DNA of 32,877 nt from Deltaproteobacteria bacterium (GTDB lineage Bacteria; Myxococcota; Polyangia; Haliangiales; Haliangiaceae): NCBI GenBank assembly GCA_018262455.1, contig JAGSPR010000028.1, positions 1 through 32,877 of the forward strand, given 5' to 3'. The notes under the pieces are model-generated. The model saw nothing but the letters and a program-made list of their open reading frames with translations. It searched no databases and was not told the origin of the DNA. The position numbers and the translations under genes were made by a program. This document shows, piece by piece, positions 28,333 to 32,877 of the stretch. Every line of letters begins with the position of its first letter. Positions within the stretch are counted from its first letter, which is position 1.

Positions 28333-29750
28333 GAGTAGACGACGCTGTAGGTCACGGTCTGCTTGCCCTTCGCCGGGACGCGCAGCCGGTACTCGTGGGC
28401 CTGAGGCGCGACCCGGATGCCCTTGTGGTCCTCGCTCTCGAGCCGCCACACCGGCCACCGCCACATGAACTCGCGCACCACGATGTCGGCGGGCTGCGTC
28501 CCCTTGTTCTCGATCTTGACCTCGATCTTCTCCCGGACCGTGTGCGCGTGCTCGTCGACGTTGCAGCTCACGGCGCGGCGCTCGCCCATGATCTCGGGAC
28601 CGGGCGCGAGCCGGATCCGCGCGACGCCGGCCGCCGTGCGCAGCACGTCCTCGCTCACCACCTCGACGCGCGTGGCACGACGGTGGAGCAGCCGGACGCG
28701 GCCCTCGGGCAGCGGGGTCTGCGATGCGATGTCGAGCTCGAGCGCGAGCTCGGCGCGACCGTTCCCCATGCCGGTGCCGTTGAACGCGGTGCAATCGATG
28801 TTCGGATCGCTCTGGTAGTCCGCCGCTGGATCCGGCATCGCCTCGTAGGTGACGATCGGGCGCGCCTTCGCGGCGAGCCGCCGCGGCATCAGCTCGACCT
28901 GGACGGTCTCGCCGGCGCCGATCCGGACGGGCGTCGACAACGTGAAGCGGTCCGGACCAGGGGAGGGCCGCGTACCGCGCGCGGTCGGCGCCACGACGGG
29001 CTGGGCGGTGGCGCCGCGCACCAGGACCAGCTCGGTCTGATCGAAGGTCACGCCGGTCGCGTTCTTGATCGTCGCCCATGCCGAGAAGTCGAGTTGCTTA
29101 CCGGGTTCGTCGAGCACGGCGAGATAGTCGGCATCCCACGACATCCCGGCCGCGCGGTAGCTCAGCTCGATCGAGTGCTTGCCGGGCTTGTTCGACGCGA
29201 TCCTCCACGCGAGGCTCGGCTTGTCGGAGGTGCCGCCGGAGAACCGGATGTCGAGCGCGTAGTCTCGGCGCAGCACCGTGGTCCGACGTTGATCGCCCGT
29301 GCCGAGCTCGAGCACGAGCACGTGGTCGTCGATCGCGCGCAGCACGCCGCTGAGGTCGCCCTTCACGGTCGCCACGGTGAGCGGCTCGCCGATGTGGCGC
29401 GCGAGCAGATCGGTGGGCGTGACCGCTCCGGGGAGCAGGCGTTGCTCGGTGATGGTCGCGGTCGGCTCGGTGAGATCGCGGAGCTGGATCGATGCTGGAT
29501 CCGCGGTACTCGCGACATTGGGCACGCGGACCTCGCCGGTCGCGGAGACGTCGATCTCGCGTTGCTCCGAGATCATCGCGCCCGTCGTCGGCGCGAACCC
29601 ACCGTAGCTGGCGCCGCCGAACGCGGCAGCTGCCCCCGGGGACGTGGCCCAGATGGTGATTTGCGTTCTGGTGCCGGGGGCGCCACCGGCATCCGAGCCG
29701 AGGGCGACCATGCCAGCGAGGGCCGCGTTGCGAGCCACTGTGCGCAGCAT
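28326..29750 (-). CDS. DUF4139-type exported protein (first paralogue)
   Basis: 474 residues from ATG 29750. The N-terminus MLRTVARNAALAGMVALGS looks like a signal peptide. A Gly/Ala-rich stretch (GAAAAFGGASYGGFAPTTGA) comes next, then a beta domain (VTPTDLLARHIGEPLTVATV; VLRAIDDHVLVLELG) and the family core SYRAAGMSWDADYLAVLD, with NATGVTFDQTELVLVRG. The C-terminus is a beta sandwich ending TVTYSVVYSW. DUF4139 proteins include the so-called mucoidy inhibitor A family, whose biochemical role is not settled. The frame is open far upstream (to 32606), but that stretch is the antisense of the NTPase gene and was rejected. First gene of the operon; it overlaps the next gene by 7 nt. No clear ribosome site. 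Confidence 0.83.
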   Translation of the reverse strand: MLRTVARNAALAGMVALGSDAGGAPGTRTQITIWATSPGAAAAFGGASYGGFAPTTGAMISEQREIDVSATGEVRVPNVASTADPASIQLRDLTEPTATITEQRLLPGAVTPTDLLARHIGEPLTVATVKGDLSGVLRAIDDHVLVLELGTGDQRRTTVLRRDYALDIRFSGGTSDKPSLAWRIASNKPGKHSIELSYRAAGMSWDADYLAVLDEPGKQLDFSAWATIKNATGVTFDQTELVLVRGATAQPVVAPTARGTRPSPGPDRFTLSTPVRIGAGETVQVELMPRRLAAKARPIVTYEAMPDPAADYQSDPNIDCTAFNGTGMGNGRAELALELDIASQTPLPEGRVRLLHRRATRVEVVSEDVLRTAAGVARIRLAPGPEIMGERRAVSCNVDEHAHTVREKIEVKIENKGTQPADIVVREFMWRWPVWRLESEDHKGIRVAPQAHEYRLRVPAKGKQTVTYSVVYSW

Positions 29751-29810
29751 GCGTCGAGCATACGACGGCTGGAAGGGCGGCAAGGTTCCATCCTTGTGTA
29801 TAGTGTGGCC
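29751..29810. promoter_or_regulatory. Divergent intergenic region between DUF4139 operon and NTPase gene
   Basis: About 60 nt separate the two start codons and must hold the operon promoter. The only AT-rich element is TATAGT (29799-29804), a fair -10 match on the plus strand but too close to the assigned NTPase start to serve it without a leaderless mRNA; no -35 element pairs with it. On the minus strand the overlapping TATACA could be the operon's -10. Confidence 0.3.
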
Positions 29811-32800
29811 GTGGTTGCGACCTATCCGGGGACGGTGTCGCCGCTGCGGGGGCTCGATCCCTTCGGCGAGGCCGAGCGTGATGTTTGGCAGGGGCGTGAA
29901 ACCGAGCGTGACGAGCTGGCCAAGCTCGTCACGGCGGATGGGTTTCGTGCAGGCCTGCTGTTCGGCGAACCGGGAGTGGGCAAGACCTCGCTCGTCCGTG
30001 CGGGGCTGATCCCGTACCTCCGCGATCACGGGATCGTCGCGCTCGCGTGCGAAGATCTGGCGCAGCCCGCGGCCAGCTTCGCGGCGGGCCTCTCGGCGTT
30101 CGGGATCCAGCCGACGGCGGGCGAACAACCGGTCGCGTTCGCGACCCGGGCCGTCGCCGCGGCGGTGCAAGGTCAGCAGTTCGTGTTCGTCGTCGATGAC
30201 GTCGACCTGGTGTGCGCGGATGACCACGCCACCAACGAGCTCTCGGATCTGTTCTCGCGCGTGGTCAGCCGCTCGGGAGGCCGTGCCCGGTTCTTGTTCG
30301 TGTGCGCCAGCGAACGGCTGCACGTGCTCGGGGCGCTCGAGCGCCGCACCGGCTCGCTGTTTCCTCCGTCCACGCGCTACGAGCTCCGCCGGATCCCCGC
30401 CGACGAGGCCAGCAAGATCCTCGACCGGATCCTGTCGTTCTCGGGCGTCGCCGCGGACCCGGTCCTCGCCGACGCCGTGGTCCAGGGCCTCGGCCACGGT
30501 CAGCCGGTGCTGCCGGCGGACCTCCAGCTCGCGGGCCTGGCGATGCGCGATCTCAGGATCTCGTCGGCCGCCGGGCTCGCCAAGCTCGGAGGTGCGACGG
30601 AGCTCGAGGAGGCCTGGCTCAACGAGGCCTGCCGCGCGACCGGCAACGAGCGCTCCGCGATGCGGCTCACGGCCGAGCTGGCCGCCGGTGGTCCAGCCCC
30701 GCGCCCCGCGGATGCCATGATCCGGCGGATCAACCTCGATCCGGCCTATGCCCAGCACGCGCTCGGTATTCTCGAGCAGCGCGGCGTCATCATCCGGGGC
30801 GACGCCAACGGGCTCACCTGGATGCTTCGCCACGAGGTGCTGACCGTGCGGGTCCGCGAGCTGACCGCTCCGACCCGCGCCGCGGCGCGCCGGGCGTTCG
30901 ATCTGCTCGGCTCGAAGGCGGACAACAAGGCGCGGCTCACCTTCAAGGAGCTCCGCGCGCTCAGGACCGAGGGCATCGCGCCGGTGACGCCGGCAGAGGT
31001 CGCGGTGGTGCTGCGCTCGAAGCGCTACCTGCTCTCGATCCTCGGCGCGATCGCGGCAGTGCCGCTGTTCCTCCTGATCGTCATCTGGATCTCGCTGTCG
31101 GGGCGGACGTACTTCGACCTCACGCCGGGCCCGGGCGGCGATCACGTCGTGGTCCGCGGCGGCCGGGCGGGCCTGTCGAGCTTCTTCTGGCTGCCCGGCA
31201 GCTTCGGCAACGAGATCGCGGATACCGGGCTGACCCGCGCGATGGTCGCCCCCGAGGCCTGGAAGAAGATCGAGAACCACGATCTCGGCGCGACGCGCGA
31301 CTCCTGGGACGAGAACTTGCCGTCGATCATGGCCCCGCAGCTCGCGGGCCTGGTCGAGTACGCGACGACCGGGCAGGACGCCGCGCTCGACACGCTGAAG
31401 AAGGCGGCGAAGGACCCCGAGGATCTGGCGGAGCTGTTGACCGCGCTGCGCCCGATCGCGCGCGGCACCCCGGGCGAGATCGCGTTCGTCGAGAGTGCGC
31501 TCACCCCGCAATCTCCTCCCGCGGTGCAGCGAGCCGCGGTGGCCGTCGCGGGCGCCGCCGCGCAGCGCCGGTCCGACGTCTACAAGGACACGCTCACCCA
31601 GGCGCTGATCTCGAACGACCCCGAGTTGCGCCGGATCGCGTTTGCGTCGGTGCGCAACCTCGGCAAGCACGGGCACGTGCTGTTCGAAGCCGCGCTCGCC
31701 AAGAACCCCGACACCGCCGCCAGGCGCGAGCTGCTCGTCGAGCTGTCGGTCGCGACCTCCGACGATGCGCCCTCGGTGGCGAACGCGGTGAGCGTGCTCG
31801 CCGATCCCTCGGACCTCTCGCCGGCGGTCCGCGAGCGCGCGAGGACCCAGATCAAGGGTGCGCTCGCGAAGGATCCCGCGGCCGCGGCGGCCGAGTTGAC
31901 CAGCCTGATCGCCCAGGATCGCGCGCCCGCCGAGGCCCGCGTGTTCGCGATCGAGCTGCTGCGTGATGTCGATCCATTGCCCAAGCTCGACAACCTCGTC
32001 GACAACGCGCGCGCCGCGTTCACCTCGCGCTCGGCGGCCGTCCGTGCGGCCGCGCTTCCGCTCTACGCGCGGGTCGATCCGGTGCGTGCCGGTGGCGATC
32101 TCGCCACGATGCTCGACGACAAGAAGCTCGACAAGTCCCTCCGCGTCGCCGCCGCGCTCGCGTGGGGCGAGGTCGCGCGCACCAACCTCGGTGCCGCGCA
32201 GAACGCGCTCGATCGCATGCTCAAGGACCCGGACAACGAGGTTCGCGCGGCCGCGGCCACGGCTGCCGGCAAGGCGGGCCGGACCTACCAGGAGAAGCTG
32301 ATCAAGATGGCGAAGTCGGAGAGCTACCCGGTGCGCATCGGCGCTGCCCAGGGGCTCGCGGCGAGCGCCGAGATCGCGAACCCGGGCCTGGCCGTCGATG
32401 GGATCGCCCAGCTGTGGCGCGAGAAGGGCAGGCCACGCCGCGACGCCGTGCGGGTGTTCGCCGACCTCGCGAAGAAGAAGCCACAGGTGGTGATGGGCTA
32501 CCTTGCGAACGCGTCGCGCACGTCCGAAGATCCCGCGCTCCATCCGCTCGCCGTCGAGGGGCTGTGCAACGCGGCGCTCGCCGGCAACGCCGAGGCCCGA
32601 CGTCACCTGATGAACGCGACCGGCGATCCCTCGGCGGACGTGCGGCGGCTCGTCATGGCGTGCATCGCCGACGGGCCCGACCCGGCCAAGAACGGCGCGC
32701 AGATCGCGCTGCGGCTCGCGCGCGATCCCAACGGCGAGATCCGTGCGGACGCGGCACGCGTGCTCGCGCTGGCGGTCGTCAAGGGCGGCAAGGTGACCGG

Positions 32801-32877
32801 TGGGGTCGCCGAGGCGCTCGTCCAGGCCCTCGACGATCCGGATCGCGCGGTGCGCGTGATCGCGATCCGCGCGGTCG
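29811..32877 (+). CDS. nSTAND1-like NTPase with membrane helix and HEAT repeats, C-terminus cut by window edge
   Basis: The frame is open from about 29760 to the window end with no stop: at least 1022 residues from GTG 29811. GTG 29796 (with AAGG 10 nt before) and 29805 are alternative starts. The N-terminus SPLRGLDPFGEAERDVWQGR matches the entry segment of nSTAND1 NTPases. Walker A GEPGVGKT (52-59) continues as SLVRAGLIPYL, and Walker B is FVFVVDDVD (124-132). A helical region follows, then one strong membrane helix, YLLSILGAIAAVPLFLLIVI (about 406-425). The rest is a long array of HEAT-like helical repeats, for example DNEVRAAAATAAGKAG, SYPVRIGAAQGLAASAE, SADVRRLVMACIADGP and DRAVRVIAIRAV at the edge. 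So an NTPase in the cytoplasm is joined through the membrane to a repeat domain that would face the periplasm. STAND NTPases act as switches that oligomerise on ligand binding; the ligand is unknown. Confidence 0.85.
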   Translation, partial: MVATYPGTVSPLRGLDPFGEAERDVWQGRETERDELAKLVTADGFRAGLLFGEPGVGKTSLVRAGLIPYLRDHGIVALACEDLAQPAASFAAGLSAFGIQPTAGEQPVAFATRAVAAAVQGQQFVFVVDDVDLVCADDHATNELSDLFSRVVSRSGGRARFLFVCASERLHVLGALERRTGSLFPPSTRYELRRIPADEASKILDRILSFSGVAADPVLADAVVQGLGHGQPVLPADLQLAGLAMRDLRISSAAGLAKLGGATELEEAWLNEACRATGNERSAMRLTAELAAGGPAPRPADAMIRRINLDPAYAQHALGILEQRGVIIRGDANGLTWMLRHEVLTVRVRELTAPTRAAARRAFDLLGSKADNKARLTFKELRALRTEGIAPVTPAEVAVVLRSKRYLLSILGAIAAVPLFLLIVIWISLSGRTYFDLTPGPGGDHVVVRGGRAGLSSFFWLPGSFGNEIADTGLTRAMVAPEAWKKIENHDLGATRDSWDENLPSIMAPQLAGLVEYATTGQDAALDTLKKAAKDPEDLAELLTALRPIARGTPGEIAFVESALTPQSPPAVQRAAVAVAGAAAQRRSDVYKDTLTQALISNDPELRRIAFASVRNLGKHGHVLFEAALAKNPDTAARRELLVELSVATSDDAPSVANAVSVLADPSDLSPAVRERARTQIKGALAKDPAAAAAELTSLIAQDRAPAEARVFAIELLRDVDPLPKLDNLVDNARAAFTSRSAAVRAAALPLYARVDPVRAGGDLATMLDDKKLDKSLRVAAALAWGEVARTNLGAAQNALDRMLKDPDNEVRAAAATAAGKAGRTYQEKLIKMAKSESYPVRIGAAQGLAASAEIANPGLAVDGIAQLWREKGRPRRDAVRVFADLAKKKPQVVMGYLANASRTSEDPALHPLAVEGLCNAALAGNAEARRHLMNATGDPSADVRRLVMACIADGPDPAKNGAQIALRLARDPNGEIRADAARVLALAVVKGGKVTGGVAEALVQALDDPDRAVRVIAIRAV

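Noticed and set aside
29751..32606. Upstream extension of the first DUF4139 gene to 1426 codons
   Set aside because: The extra part is antisense to the NTPase/HEAT gene and Arg-rich; a proper signal peptide begins at 29750.

Overview
The window is high-GC, densely coded bacterial chromosome that reads as a myxobacterium (Myxococcota). The supporting evidence is a eukaryote-like Ser/Thr kinase with a C-terminal AgmX/TonB-like domain, a very large TPR protein, many lipoproteins of unknown function, and above all a glycosidase ending in a MYXO-CTERM sorting tag (Gly-Cys cluster, hydrophobic stretch, Arg run). A placement near Kofleriaceae/Haliangiales is only a guess. There is no sign of phage, plasmid, insertion sequence, CRISPR array, rRNA or tRNA, and no gene-free stretch longer than 300 bases.

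Region 1 (1-15326) is entirely on the minus strand. In transcription order it holds: a 2096-residue TPR scaffold protein; a STAS-like/zinc-ribbon/tail-anchored protein; a lipoprotein with a duplicated domain; a membrane Ser/Thr kinase; a glycogen phosphorylase gene; an enoyl-CoA hydratase-family protein; a small exported protein; and a cysteine-rich putative lipoprotein that leaves the window at base 1. Two neighbouring genes are broken in frame: glycogen phosphorylase lacks about 70 nt, including the TNGVTPRRW-type active-site segment, and the kinase is shifted by one base just before its C-terminal domain.

Region 2 (15395-17149, plus) is a two-gene unit: a receiver-like/HATPase signalling protein and an aldo/keto reductase, 9 nt apart. 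Region 3 (17241-19113, minus) holds a membrane protein and a small exported protein with an HxH-ended ARB-07466-like domain. Region 4 (19243-24967, plus) holds a secreted GH31 glycosidase with two carbohydrate-binding-like domains and a MYXO-CTERM anchor, then a beta-propeller lipoprotein.

Region 5 (25024-29750, minus) is a tightly overlapping four-gene operon: two paralogous DUF4139-type exported proteins, an ABC ATPase and its permease. Divergent from it, from about 29811 to the window end, runs an unterminated gene for an nSTAND1-like P-loop NTPase with a central membrane helix and a long HEAT-repeat tail. The most unusual items are this NTPase, the DUF4139/ABC operon, the STAS-like protein with Cys at the usual phospho-Ser position, and the knottin-like cysteine repeats at the left edge.
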